Positions 1 through 12,500 of a stretch of DNA of 64,000 nucleotides are shown in pieces; within the stretch, counting starts at the first letter, position 1; each line of letters begins with the position of its first letter. The notes beneath the pieces were generated by a model. That model was not told the DNA's origin. It worked only from the letters and a program-made list of their open reading frames with translations, and searched no databases. Made by a program: the position numbers and the translations under genes. Source of the stretch: Isoetes taiwanensis (Eukaryota > Streptophyta > Lycopodiopsida > Isoetales > Isoetaceae); contig JAJEKV010000026.1 in the NCBI GenBank assembly GCA_021234155.1, positions 17,264,468-17,328,467 on the forward strand, in the 5' to 3' direction.

Positions 1-1288
1 GCCTCTGATAAAAAAGTATGATAGAACAAGTGGCTTTTTTTTTGTCAACTCTAGCAAGATGTACCACGGTAGTGAGGCGCTTGTCCTTCGGACAAGCGTG
101 AGGAAAGGTACACACATACACATATCCACTTCAAAATTTAGACCATCAATATCAATCTCCGTCCGGCTTCTTTGACCAGATTTTTTTTTCTTTTACCGTC
201 GACAAGACCCAACATGGTGGTTTATCATACAAACTACAGAGGGGCCCAATATTCCAAGGTGTTGTGCTAGAGGAGTCAATAACGTCGAAGAGCCCTCTGG
301 CGAGATCAAGGCATTCAAACTCAGGAAAACGAGCATCAAGAGGTTGGACCACCAGCTCTCATGCGGCATCTTACGAGCAATTCCACGAAATCTGAGATGT
401 ACCGGGCATTTTAATACAAATGTTGGCAATGCTAACAATGGCGACTCCTAGTTAGCACCTAGAGGAGGCGATCATTAAATTATATATGTCAAATATTATG
501 CACATCCTCGGTGCAATCCTTCCGATAGGCTATGTCTATTGGTCTTAGGTGTGCAATAAAAACCCATTCAATTCAATTCTTTTTTTTCTCCCCCCCCCCC
601 CTTTTGGTATACATTATATCGGAGGAGGAATAAAGAGCGGGTGGAACATGGGCTCAAAGAAGCCACATAGGCTCAAGCATTGCCTCTAGACTAGAACATG
701 CCACCTAGGCTCCAATAGAAGCAAATATATGCCACATAAAGTAGAGAAAAAAAATACAACACATGGCGTCACAATGACATGTTGCCACAATGACATGGAG
801 GCCGACAAGCGGTTTGCACAAGCACTCAAATCTTTGGTAAGGATTTGGATTTCAACTCGTCCAAAAGAGTCTTCAATGGTATCTTAGTTACTTCCGATTT
901 TCTCTAACCTTAAACCGATTGCCACCACCAAGTTAACCTGATCATTGCTTAATTTGATGCTATCCACTAGCTTTCATTTGTGGATCTTGCTCTACCTTTC
1001 AAGCAGATAATAATAATGGTATTTTGTAAGTCCAAATACATAGAGTGAAGCATGAGGAGCCTACAGGGCGTTGAGCGTGTAGGCGTTGCATTTCCCTTAG
1101 GGTCGAACATGCCACCTAGGTTCAAACAAGCCTCTTAGGCTCAAGCATTGTCTAGGCTCAAACATGCCCGATTATCAAACATGTACACAACAAAAATAAA
1201 AATAGTTTAAGCAGCGTCGCTATAACAAAATACGCCGCATGCGGCGTATCTGACGCGTTAAAACTCATTTCTTAGTTGGGTGAACATG
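1..1288. other. No gene seen; low-complexity intergenic DNA
   Basis: No credible coding region. A 9-bp stem with a TTC loop lies at 78-98 and a C10 run near 590-600. The words 'gaacatgccacctagg' and 'aggctcaagcattg' recur at about 670-715 and 1105-1165, so part of this is an old dispersed or tandem repeat. The short minus-strand ORFs near 152-438 have no recognisable motif. Confidence 0.6.
1210..1258. repeat. Palindromic GCCGCATGCGGC motif with CGTCGCTATAACAAAATACG lead-in
   Basis: A perfect palindrome centred on GCCGCATGCGGC (about 1237-1256) follows the lead sequence CGTCGCTATAACAAAATACG. The same lead sequence recurs at about 17209-17230, on the far side of the repeat array, again followed by a CGTCGCATGCGACG palindrome. 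Related GCCGCATGCG words occur at 8476-8511 and repeatedly at 26300-26790. It may be the edge of a dispersed element; no function is assigned. Confidence 0.5.
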
Positions 1289-4200
1289 AGTGGTCTTCGG
1301 CGAGGGAAAATTGGTCCCCGAGGGCAATGTCGGCGTCCCGAGTCCATTTTCAGAGATGAATCGCGGTTCGGGGGCCGAGATCGCCCGTCGATCCCGGGGC
1401 CTTGGGGAGAGGAAATTCGGAGCAAGCAGCTTCTAGGGGGATTTTAGGGTCTCCTCTCGGCGTCAACACCCCCACTCCCGTCAAGTCCGCGGCGCCAAGT
1501 TTCGGCGAATCGACAAGGAGAGAGCCTCAAAAGCGTAAACCACAGTGGGTTGCGGGTTCTAGAAGGGTTTGCGTTTTGGGGGCGAGACTTGGTCTGTTGC
1601 ACTGGGACACGGCGAGAAGCCGCTGCAGAGAATACGGACAAGGGAAGCCCGGCGGGCGGAGTTTGGGCATGTCCTCCCGATGTGGCAAGTAGAAGTCGGG
1701 GCTTTTCTGATGGCAAGACATTCATAAATTCGCAATTAATGCATTGTGCGAAAATAAATTCTGATTTTTTGCCGGCTGGATTCCTAATCCATCTCGGCCT
1801 ACGACCCAATTTTGAAATTTTGGAGAAGGTCTAGGTCAAAGGGTTAGCTAAGGTCAAAGGAATGGAGTTTGTGGGATCGTTGTACTTGGGGTTGACCTTG
1901 GCTCATTTGGGCGTTATACTTGGTCTAAGATTGCATTGAGAATATAAGCATCATAACTATTAGAATGAAGATAAATGATTGAGAAAAGCATCATAACTAC
2001 TAGAATGAAGGTAAATGATTCTGAGAAAAGCAAAAGACTAGATGCGGGGGGGGGATTTGGTTGCTTGTGATGATGGTTGTGTTTTGAGTATCAAGGCATA
2101 TGGATAGAGAGAATGCCCTTGTTCAACTTTTGCTCCCTAAAGCTATTTGACATGGATGGCATAATTAACTTGTAATGAACTGAATTCGGGGCAAGCAACT
2201 TCCGGGGGGATTTTAGGGTCCCAGCTCTGGCGTCAACACCCCCACTCCATGTCAAGACACGACGCAAGGTCCCGACCAAATCTGACAAGGAGAGGGCCTC
2301 CGAAACGTAAACCCTGTGAGTTGTCAGGTTCTAGAAGGGTTTGCGTTTTGGGGGCCGAGTTTTGGTCTTCTGGCCACGGAACTTGGTCCCTAGGGCACGC
2401 GTCGGCGTTCGAGTCCATTGCCGAGCCAAATCGTGATTCAGGAGAGGGAGGTCGCCCAGTCCCAAGGCCTTAGGGAGAGAAATTCCGGGGCAAGCGGCTT
2501 AGGGGGATTTTAGAGTCCGTGCTGCGGCGTCAACACCTCCACTCCCGTCAAGTCCACGGCCTTAAGGTCGGCCAAATCGACAAGGAGAGGGCCTCAAAGC
2601 GTAAACCCCGTGAGTTGTCGGGTTCTAGAAGGGTTTTGCGTTTTGGGGGCGAGTTTTGGTCTTCGGCCGCGGAACTTGGTCCCGAGGGGCAATGTCGGCG
2701 TTCTGAGTCCATTGGCGAGCCAAATCGCGATTCAGGAGAGGGGAGGTGGCCCGGGATCCCAGGGCCCTTGGGAGAGGAAGTCCCGGGGCAAGCAGCCCGG
2801 GATTTTAGGGTCCGTGCTCGGCTCAACACCCCACTCCACGTCATGTCCGCGGCGCAAGGTCCCGCCGAATCGGGGGGGAGAGGGCCTCCAAAACGTAAAC
2901 CACGTGGGTTGCGGGTTCTAGAAGGGTTTGCGTTTTTGGGGGCGAGACTTGATCTGTTGCACTTGGGACTGGCGGAGAAGCCGCAGCCCAGAATACGGAG
3001 CAAGGGGAACCGGCGGGCGGAGTTTGGGTCCTGTCCTCCTCCCAATGTGGCAAGTAGAAGTCGGGGTGCTTTTGCAATGGCAAGACATTCATAAATTCGC
3101 AATTAATGCATTGTACCAAAATAAATTCTGATTTTTTGCCGGCTGGATTCCTAATCGATCTCCGGCATGACCCAATTTTCGAAATTTTAGGAGAAGGTCT
3201 AGGTCAAAGGGTTAGCATTAGAGGCCGGGGCGACCCGTTCTGGTGGCAACCGAAGTGCTGGCACCCTTCCCCAAGTCAAGCGAGGCCATGACCTTGCGGG
3301 GGATCCCTCACGGGAGGGGAGAGTGGGACCCCAAGAGGCGGGATCCAAAAAAAGTTCAGCTGACCCTTTCCCGGCGGCTCCCGTTTTGCTGCGCTAATGA
3401 CCACCCTCCCGGGCCGGTTCCCCTATCCGGCCGTTGGATCCTCCGTTCGGGGGCCCCTCTTGGGAAGGCCCAAAAGATTCAGATCGGTCCGGGAGAACTT
3501 GTCAAAGCGGGCGGCCCCGAGGTCGGCCTTGTAGAAACCGCGGTGTCTTGTCGTTCGGGCACCGGGGAGGCTCCGGAATGGCAAATCGACCCTGCCAAAT
3601 CGTCGGAATGGCGAAATTACCCTAGGGAGCAAGTTACAAGGTCGGTTTTGCAAAAGAAAGAAACACTCACGCCCTCCACGACAGTATCCCGCATCCACAT
3701 CCTAGGCCAATTGACTCTGAGTGTGATGGAAGTGAGCAGGTCGGGTGGTCTTCTGGCCACGGAACTTGGTCCCCCGGGGCAATGTCGACGTTATGGGTCC
3801 ATTGGCGAGCCAAATCGCGATTCGGAGAGGGAGGTCGCCCGTCCGCCCCCGGGGCCTTGGGGAGGGAATTCCGGGGCAAGCGACTTCCGGGGGATTTTAG
3901 GGTCCGTGCTCTGGCGTCAACACCCCCACTCCACGTCAAGTCGGCGCCAAGGTCCCGAATCGACAAGGAGAGGGCCTCCAAAAACGTAAACCCCGTGGGT
4001 TGCCGGGTTCTAGAAGGGTTTGCGTTTTGGGGGCGAGACTTGGTACATTGCACTGGGACCTGGCGAGAAGCCGCGGCCGAGAATGCGGAGCAGCAAGAGG
4101 GGGCGGGCGGAGTTTGGGCCTGTCCTCCTCCGATGTGGCAAGTAGAAGTCGGGGGGCTTTGCGATGGCAAGACATTCATAAATTCGCAATTAATGCATTG

Positions 4201-6012
4201 TCGAAAATAAATTCTGATTTTTTGTCATTTGGATTCCTAATCCATCTCCAAGACACACCCAATTTTCAAAATTTTAGGAGAAGGTCTAGGTCAAAGGGTT
4301 AGCATTAGAACGGTCGGGGCAGCCCCGCGGGGGCAACCGAAGTGGCACCCTTCCCCAAGTCAAATGAGGCCAGGACCTTGCGGGGATCCCTCACAAGAGG
4401 GGAGAGTGGGAGGACCCAAGAGGCGGGATCCAAAAAGTTCGAGGCAGCCCTTCTGGCGGCGCTCCCGGGGGCTGCGCTAATGACCACCCTCCCGGGCCGG
4501 TTCCCCTATCCGGCCGTTGGATCCTCCGTTCGGGGCCCCTCTTCGGGAAGGCCCAAAAGATTCCAGATCGGCCCGAGAACTTGTTAAACGGGCCCCCGAG
4601 GTCGGCCTTGTAGAAACCGGGTGATGTCTTGTCGTTGGGCACCGGGAGGCTCGAATGGCACCCATCTCCCTGCCAAATTGTGGAATGGCTAAATTACCCT
4701 AGGGAGCAAGTTACAAGGTCGGTTTTGCAAAAGAAAGAAACACTCACGCCCTCCACGGCAAGATCCCCATCCACATCCTAGGCCAATTGACTCACGAGTG
4801 TGATGGAAGTGAGCTACTTTGCTTCTTGGAGGTCGGGTGGTCTTCGCCACGGAACTTGGTCCCTGTGGCAATGTCGACGTTTCGAGTCCATTAAGAGCCA
4901 AATCGCGATTCCTGAGAGGGGAGGTCGCCTAAGCCTGGCCCCGGGGGCCTTGGGGAGAGGAAATCGGGGCAAGCGGCGGGGGGGGATTTTAGGTCCGTGG
5001 TTTCCGCTCAACACCCCACTCCATCGTCATGTCACGGCGCAAGGTCCCCGCCTCGACCGACAAGGAGAGGGCCTCCAAAACGTAAACCCCGTGGGTTGCA
5101 GGGTTCTAGAAGGGTTTGCGTTTTGGGGGCGAGACTTGGTCATTGCACTTGGGACTTGGCCGAGAAGCCGCAGCCAGAGAATACGGAACAAGGGGAACCG
5201 GCGGAGCGGAGTTTGGGTCTGTCCTCCTCCCGATGTGGCAAGTAGAAGTCGGGGGGCTTTTGCAAAGTGGCAAGACATTCATAAATTCGCAATTAATGCA
5301 TTGTACCAAAATAAATTCTGATTTTTGTCACTGGATTCCTAATCGATCTCCATCACCTGACCCAATTTTGAAATTTTAGGAGAAGGTCTAGGTCAAAGGG
5401 TTAGCATTAGAGCGGTCGGGGGCAGCCCGTTCTGGCAACCAGAGCTGGCACCCTTCCCCAAGTCAAGCGAGGCCGGGGACCTTGCAGGGATCCCTCACAA
5501 GAGGGGAGAGTCCAGGACCCAAGAGGCGGGATCCAAAAAGTTCGAGGCAGCCCCTTCTGCGCAGCTCGGGGGCTGCACGCTAATGACCACCCTCCGGAGC
5601 TCGGTTCCCCTATCCGGACCGTTGGATCCTCCATTCGGGGGCCCCTCTTGGGAAGGCCCAAAAAGATTCCAGATGGGTCAGGGAGAACTTGTCAAACCGT
5701 GGGCGCCCCGGGGGCGGCCTTGTAGAAACCCAGCGATGTCTTGTCGTTCGGGCACCTAGGGAGGCTCGGAATGGCAAATCGACCCTTCCAAATCGTCCGG
5801 AATGGCGAAATTACCCTAGGGAGCAAGTTACAAGGTTGGTTTTGCAAAAGAAAGAAACACTCACGCCCTCCACGACAGTATCCCGCATCCACATCCTAAG
5901 CCAATTGACTACGAGTGTGATGGAAGTGAGCTACTTTGGCGCTTCTTGGAGGTCGGGTGGTCTTCTGGCCACGGAACTTGGTCCCCAGGGCAATGTCGAC
6001 GTTCTGGGTCCA
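1289..6012 (+). repeat. Tandem array of a ~1.09-kb GC-rich repeat
   Basis: The marker 'gttctagaagggtttgcgtt' occurs near 1557, 2329, 2621, 2916, 4008 and 5102. The last three are spaced 1092 and 1094 bp apart, while 2329-2621-2916 are about 293 bp apart, showing a shorter internal duplication. A second marker ('gtggtcttctggccacgg') at about 3747, 4837 and 5957 gives the same ~1.1-kb period. Each unit has a G/C-rich half, an AT-rich stretch ('aattcgcaattaatgcattg') and a block reading 'ccggccgttggatcctccg'. A 41-43 bp direct duplication lies at about 1945-2030. No ORF is conserved between units, so the many short ORFs are incidental. The array continues at 15750 beyond an inserted CACTA element. 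It could be a satellite or tandem solo-LTR-like units; it is not 5S rDNA. Confidence 0.85.
6010..6012. repeat. Target-site duplication CCA, left copy
   Basis: CCA precedes the CACTA terminus here and follows the TAGTG terminus at 15750-15752. Removing the element and one CCA restores the repeat-unit text 'gggtccattggc' found in uninterrupted copies, which confirms a clean insertion. Confidence 0.85.
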
Positions 6013-6039
6013 CACTACCACCCCAATTCTGGGTCCACA
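6013..6039 (+). repeat. CACTA terminal inverted repeat, left
   Basis: 27 bp beginning CACTACCACCCCAA. It differs from the inverse of 15723-15749 only at positions 15-16 (TT versus AA). Confidence 0.88.
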
Positions 6040-6790
6040 CCTAAAAACAACAGTAACAAAAAGACCACATGTCGTTGTTCCAAAAAATCTACATGTGGTT
6101 ATGTGGAGGTGTGGTTTATTAAGGAGGCGGTGTAGTTTTTTTTATGGAGCTATAGTTTTTTTTTTTTGAAGGTGTGGTCTTTTTTTGAGGTGTCGTTTTT
6201 TTAAAAGAAGTGTTGCTTATTTTTTTAAGGGGGTGTTGTTTTTAAGAAGGTGTTGTTTTTTGAGGTGTAGTTTATAACTAGGTGTAGTTTTTAAGTAGTC
6301 GTTTTTTATGGAAGTATAGTTTTTTGAAGTGTGGTTTATAAGGAGGTATAGTTTTTAAGTGGTTGTTTTTTAAGGAAGTATGATTTTCTGAAGTGGTATG
6401 CTTTTTTTAATCGAGGTGTTGTTTTTTGAGATGTCGTTTATAAGTGGGTGTAGTTTTTAAATAGCTGTTTTTTAAAGAAGTATGGTTTTTTGAAGTGTGG
6501 TTTATAAGCGGGTGTAGTTTTTAAGTGGCTGTTTTTTTAATGAAGTATGGTTTTCTTAAGTGGTGTAGTTTATAACTAGGTGTAGTGTTTAAGAAGCTAT
6601 TTTTAAGGAAATATGATTTTTTTTGGTGTGGTTTATATAACTAGGTATAGTTTTTACGTAGCTATTTTTAAAGTAAGTATGGTTTTTTGAGGTGTGGTTT
6701 TTAAGTAGGTGTAGTTTTTAAGTGGCTGTTTTTTTACAGAAGTGTGGTTTTCTAAAGTGGCGTAGTTTTTACGCAGCTATTTCTTAAGGA
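6040..6790 (+). repeat. CACTA left subterminal repeat tract (~65-bp degenerate units)
   Basis: T/G-rich tandem units with the recurring words 'ggtgtagtttttaagt', 'gctgttttttaaggaagtat' and 'ttgaagtgtggtttataa', repeating about every 60-70 bp. The inverse words (for example 'aaaactatagctac', 'aaaaaacaacatg') occur near the right end at 15040-15722. Short variable subterminal repeats are typical of this superfamily. Not coding. Confidence 0.75.
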
Positions 6791-7604
6791 AGCATGGCAC
6801 GTCAGATATATCATCAGATTTTGCGTCAGACTATTCGTCAAATATTGCATCAGACTAATCGTCAGATGGTGCTTTTCTAGGCGCTATTACAATTTTAGTT
6901 ATAACATTTGATTGAACAGTATATTTTAGATGAAATTTGATGTTTCACAAAGCTCCTCGATCTGTCTAATGATGTATTATTTAATTAAGCTTGATTTAGT
7001 TCCGGGAAGGGGGGGAGGAGGGAAATTAATTTCCATCCCTAGCTAGTATTGTCTTTTATTGACCGTCAGATGGGGGCACCTTCAGAATATCTTTGGTGGC
7101 AAGATCAAAGCACCAATATTGAGTCGACATGGGGTCAAATTGACCCCATTAAATAGGAAGCCCGCCACAACACCATGGCTTCATCAAGTATACAACACGG
7201 GGAGCATGTACATACTCTGATGGTAAGCGGGCATAACTCAAACACAACATCCCCAAAGCGGATGCCCGATTGATTTCTTCAACGGGCCTCAAATAGAACA
7301 AAGCTGACGACACAAAATAAGAGTTGGCTTTATCGGATTCAAGCGTCAAGCGCTTTTTTGAATGCCACAATTTCTCTTTCTCGTTAAAGGCGGATGGGGT
7401 TAAATTTGGTGTTTAAATGGGTTATGGGAAATACTCCAATTGTTATACATACTCTAATATGCTAATGGAAGGAAGCGCTAAAAGCGGGATCAAACTCAAA
7501 AGGTCCATGTTTTGATGAAGGCAAGCTCTCATATAGATTACGCATTTTCCTTGCAAAGTTAGCATCTTCTTTCTTGAAGCCAATCGAACACAAAAAGCAT
7601 CAAG
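6791..7604. other. CACTA interior, no gene recognised
   Basis: AT-rich sequence with a TCAGAT-like short repeat near 6800-6870 ('cgtcagatatatcatcagattttgcgtcagac'). A weak minus-strand ORF at 7149-7370 has no motif I recognise. The right part may be more of the adjacent copia relic. Confidence 0.4.
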
Positions 7605-8440
7605 CATGCAGGTTTGCCAAACTTCCTTTGGGAAGAAGCGGTAAAAGATTGTTGTGCTAGTGCAAAATGCTTTGCCAACCAAAAGTCACGGAAGGTGTGT
7701 GCCCGAATTCTTATGGTCGGGAAGTATGCCTAACTTTGAAAATTATAAAGCATCTGGTGCATGGGATATACTCATGTTCCCAAGGAAAATAGATTAAAAT
7801 TAGATGACAGATGCATCATAACCTATTTGGTAGAATATGATGAGCATTCGAAAAGGTTCTGAGAATGTACAATCCGAAAAGAAGGAACATCATAGTGGCG
7901 AGAGATGTGACTTTTGTAGAAGAAAAATTATCAAGAGCCAAGGTCTATAAGCAAAGTGGAGATTAAGTAAAAAATAGTAGAGCCCTGCAATACAAATGTA
8001 AATGATATGGCAGATTTGGATGACAAGGTGGATAAGAATGCACAAAGCTTGGAAACAAATCTTAAAGATGCATGCAATGATGAGGAAATTGACAATGTTG
8101 AAGACAATAACAATAATGCAGAAAATCATGAAATGGTGGAGCATGAAATGGAAAAAAAGAAAAGATAGATAGGTAGATAGATAATATTTTTAACGTCACG
8201 CCACTGGGCATCAGACTTTATGGCAGAAAAGAAAATGGCAGGAGTTCTAGGTTGCAGTTACATGAGAAGGATCCTGAAGCACTCATAATTATGCAGACAT
8301 GTGTTCCTGAAACCTTTGATGAAGCTGTGAACATCATAGAGGCAAATAGATGGAGGGATGCCATGAATGAAGAGATTAATTCCTTTAACAGGACATCTAC
8401 CTATGAATTAGTTGACTTGCCTAAGGGATGTAGGAAACAA
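7605..8440 (+). pseudogene. Ty1/copia polyprotein relic (integrase C-terminal part to RT start)
   Basis: Frame-shifted translation recovers copia landmarks in order. From about 7625 comes the integrase stretch 'FGKKR..KIVVLVQNALPTKSH' and 'PEFLWSGSMPNFENYKASG'. At 7861-7923 follows 'MYNPKRRNIIVARDVTFVEE', which matches the usual YNPxxRKIIxSRDVxF block. At 8270-8440 is 'WRDAMNEEINSF..TYELVDLPKG', the block leading into the copia reverse transcriptase. The rest of RT, RNase H and both LTRs are absent, and stops interrupt the frames. It is an old fragment nested in the CACTA element, with no function expected. Confidence 0.75.
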
Positions 8441-8475
8441 ATCTTCTTTTTGAGATGGCATTGCGAACCGTGCCA

Positions 8476-8511
8476 GGGAACGCCGCATGTTACGCGGCAT
8501 GCGGCGTTCCC
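8476..8511. repeat. Perfect 14-bp stem hairpin (GCCGCATG family)
   Basis: Arms 8476-8489 and 8498-8511 are exact inverse complements around an 8-nt loop. The arm contains the GCCGCATG word seen at 1240, 17240-17300 and 26300-26790. It sits exactly where similarity to copia stops, so it may mark an insertion edge. Confidence 0.7.
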
Positions 8512-8659
8512 TTTCATCTTGCGGTCCCCCTTGCGGGACGCTGGCCGACTGTATTGATTGCGAAATTTGAATCCGCAGATCTCCATCCCATGCAAATCGT
8601 TTTCTTCTCACTCCCTTCTTCTACGATTTATGGCGCCCGTGTATTTTACTTTTCCTTTT

Positions 8660-8935
8660 CCATGAGTCCATCCGGTAGATCGTAAGATATTCAAAGGGAT
8701 TCCGGCAATGAAACTTCTGGAATTTGGAGATGAATCCTTGCAGAATATGACAATGGATTTGGGTTCAGGTATTCAGTTATCGAGTGTTTCTTGCTTTGCT
8801 ACAGGTAACAACAGAGCTTAAGCATTAATCCTATTTATATTGCAGGTTACACACAGGTTTTTTGCTGGGCAACTGGGCAAGATCTCTTCTGGTGATTTTA
8901 CTGATTACATAAGGTAAAATAGCATTCATAAGTTA
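8660..8935 (+). other. Exon-like captured fragments inside the CACTA element
   Basis: One open stretch (about 8680-8768) reads DRKIFKGIPAMKLLEFGDES.. and ends at a TCAG|GTATTC donor. A second follows a 'tttatattgcag' acceptor (about 8846) and reads VTHRFFAGQLGKISSGDF.. before AAG|GTAAAA at about 8912. The splice-like boundaries suggest host gene exons carried by the transposon, but the two pieces do not join in one frame under the simplest splicing. I do not recognise the family. Confidence 0.35.
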
Positions 8936-9354
8936 TCCAATCAAAATGACCATGACAGTGTATGCCTGCAAACAAAATCCCTGCAATAGCTCAGTCATGG
9001 TCTCTTCGCTTAGAATTCCCTTTTGATTTCTGTCCGCTTTGAGTTCTCTTCGCTCAGAGTTCCCTTTTCGATTATGAAACAAAAAGATGAGCCAGTTCCC
9101 TTCAGTGATTCTAATTACAGAAAAATATTTTATGTAGTTCTCTGCATGTTATTTCCAATTCAAACAATCATGTAACCACTTTGGTTCTATACATATTAGT
9201 TTTCCAGTCTTTAGGATGCAAATTTCCCTTTCACTTTGCTCACTCACGCTTTCAAGGTTGTGATATAAATTCCCAATCAACACAAACTACTACATGTCTA
9301 CCATCATTATTATCTAGAAAACATATTACCCAACATAAGAATGCTGAAACAATA

Positions 9355-9589
9355 GAAATATGGTTTGAAATAAAGCCATCTTTAATGGTCGAGGCATTGG
9401 CACATGCCTCAACATAAATCAAATGTCCATATCGCACACACCCTACGTAAATTGCATCTACAGATTGAAATAAATGGAAATATGGTTTGAAATGAAGCCA
9501 TCTTTAATGGTTGAGGCATTGACGCATGCCTCAACATAAGTCAAAAGTCCATATCACACACACTATATGTAAATCCCATCTACAGATTA
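9355..9589. repeat. Direct tandem duplication, ~120-bp unit
   Basis: Sequence beginning 'gaaatatggtttgaaat' and ending near 'catctacagatt' occurs at about 9355-9468 and 9477-9589 with scattered mismatches. It is non-coding and lies inside the CACTA element. Confidence 0.75.
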
Positions 9590-12500
9590 AGGTTGTTACT
9601 GTCTTGAACACATGCAATTTTTGACCCCTACATTATTCATCATTGACTGTCTAGCATGGACGCATGGCTTATGAATTTTAAATACCCACACACACCCATT
9701 CCATTGGATTTCTGAGTTGCAATGAATTTAATATTTCAATTGACCAATACTGCAATTGCACAGAGCATTTATTTATATGTTATAAAGGTTGACAATTCAT
9801 AGGATAATAAAGTGTCTATCATTTAAAGGCCTTGAGAATTTCTAAAGTTTTGCATGATAAAAATACTAATGTAATCAAGTTCCAACCATTTTACTTGGTC
9901 ACCATGATTCCCAATGCCTAAAGGGTGACAAAAAATTATGACGTCTCCATTGTTGCATTTGGTATGTGTGCTCTCGAGTCATGTTATAATTGGGAACAAA
10001 AATACCACTCTTATGTGCATGGGATAACAAATGTGGAAATTGAGAAGCTCAGTGCAAAGGTCGAAGAAATATCTTGCACCAACACAGTTGTCAATTTGGA
10101 GCACTTCATCCAATTATTTTGGCTTCAAGATGCCTAGAAAATGCAATCTAATGTTTGGGGTGTGCTATAGAAGTTTTTTTTTTTTTGTAATCTTGATTCA
10201 CTTGATTTTGATAGCAAGAATCCTGCTTCAATCTGCTTGGATACTCCTGTTTCAAATTTGCACAAAAAGGTTCTTACATTAGGAAAAAAATTCGCAAAAG
10301 AAGTTAGGTTTTGAAGCTACACAAGTTGTATTCAGGAAGCTTCACACCATTTTGTTTTTGGTTAATTCGTTATTATCTATTTTTGGTAAGTTGTTGTTAT
10401 TAGGAATGCCTTTTATTTTCATCTCATAGGCTATAGCCAAGTTTTCTGATCCATCATCATAAGAATATGATTTTTTTTAATTGTTTTGTTTCCAAATAGA
10501 TGCATTCACGACAGAGGCTTATCCCAGGAGGTACGATATTGTGTCAACATGGCTTAGGAATCTTTGGAAGTTAACCAGTTTAATGCAAGCATCTCTTAAG
10601 CTATGCAACATGCATCCATATTCAAATATGTTTTAGGGCAAACAAGTGTTCATACGTTGAGCATTGTTGTCGTGGTCTTTATATAGACTCAAGGTACATG
10701 AAATTGTTCTTAAATTTATGTTTTTTATTGTTGTGGGTGCATTATGCAAGTTGGTTGCAATCTCTTTGTTATTAGCATGCCTTGAAAAATTAGTTTGCAT
10801 TGGCTTCATGCTGCTCACAACTGGCATGCAGTATACAATAGAGTGGCAGTATATGGTAGAGTGGTCTCAAGCTGATAATATAAACCCAAAAACAGTATGC
10901 TGTAGGATAGGTGCAAGTAGATGCAAGTAAAACCTTTCTGAGTGATCTCGATAAATGCTTTAAGCTTCTTTGTATGTTTGAGCTACCCCTAGATTGTTCT
11001 TGCAGGTGTGGAGTTAATCCATGTATTGTTCTTGCATGTCTAGGCCCAATTCAAGGCCATACCTTGAAGGTAAGAATATTTAAGAGAATTCTGAATTTGT
11101 GCAGAAACAAAATTCAAAATGTGATGTATACAGCCTCTTTAACAGAATTGATATCTTTGCTATGGATTTGCTTTGTTTTTTTTTTTTTACTAGAAAAGAC
11201 ATACAATTTTAGGTTACAATTGTGCGTGCAATCTACTGAACAATGTTTTATTATCATCTAAACCCACTTTGCATGTCGAACATCTATACATATAGGTTTT
11301 CTCTCTTCTCTGTTAAGGGGCTAGGGCTCCATATGTTTATTAAGGAACTTTTTGCTCTAAAATATCATCTGGAAATTTAATTTGGTGATCAAATGGGCAT
11401 TAAAAAAGTTGAAAAGAACTTAAGATATCAATATATCGAATGTTTAAATAAGAATTTGAGTGAGACATGAATATTTAAACGTCAAACTTGTGTGAATAAA
11501 AAAACTCAGTCTAATTGATAATTTTGCATTTAAAATGTTATTTCAACATATTGTTTTGCCCTAAGTTATGCTTTTATTAAGAAGAAGAGGCTTGTCCAAT
11601 GAGATGAGACCGAGTTGGTTATGAACTCGGTCCAATGAACCAAAGGCAGAGAAATCTTCGGCAGATCGGTGAGGCTTAACCGCCGGAATCGATGCTGATA
11701 AAGATGTACATATTAAACACACAGGAGATTACCTAGTCGTGATCAATAAGAAACACAGGTTTGTTGCTTTGTATAAGTGAAGGAATATCATTGATTTGAG
11801 AAGTCAGAGTATTTCGATCATTGTAATATTGCTAAAGTAATATTTCATTTGTTCAATGGTATAAGATTGAATACTAATATCAATGACATTGTTTATGCAT
11901 TAGTATAATTGATAATGTTGAGTAAATCCAAAGAGTGAAGTTGCATGGTGAATTTGAAGGATAAAATCTTTCCTATGGAAATTGTATGACATGTTCTATA
12001 TGAATGATGTTTAAGCAATTGTCTCAAGGAATATGAATTAATCTGTCAACAGAGTTGCATGATATATAGTGGCAAATTATCTAGATAAATGCATGTTTTA
12101 TTCGTTTTAGATCTTGTATGAAATATAATACGAGTCTGAAAGAATCATTGGGGATGCCCTGTGGAAAAATGGGGCATTATGGAATGCGGGCATGAGGTGA
12201 CACGACGCTGGCCAATACATACAACGCTCGGTTTAGAGTGAAAAAACTGTGGAGCTTTGTCATGTGTATCGCATCCAGCGACTGAGATGAGAGGCCGAGA
12301 TTGTGATCCAAGTCTTATGATCTTATTGGCCCTAATTTAATGGCCAGGATTAACAGCCCAGATTTGATCTCGGATTGTGTTTTTTTGGGCCGCTTCTATC
12401 TCCCTCCTCTCCCGCTTCATGTCTATCTCTGTCAACCTCAAATAGAGAGTAGCATCTTTCTCAGTTGAGTGGGCCACTAAATTGAACCTTGGTTGGGGTC

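Noticed and set aside
1402-5661. Many 60-250 codon ORFs, some looking alike between positions
   Set aside because: They repeat because the DNA repeats; frames are not kept between units and no motif is present.
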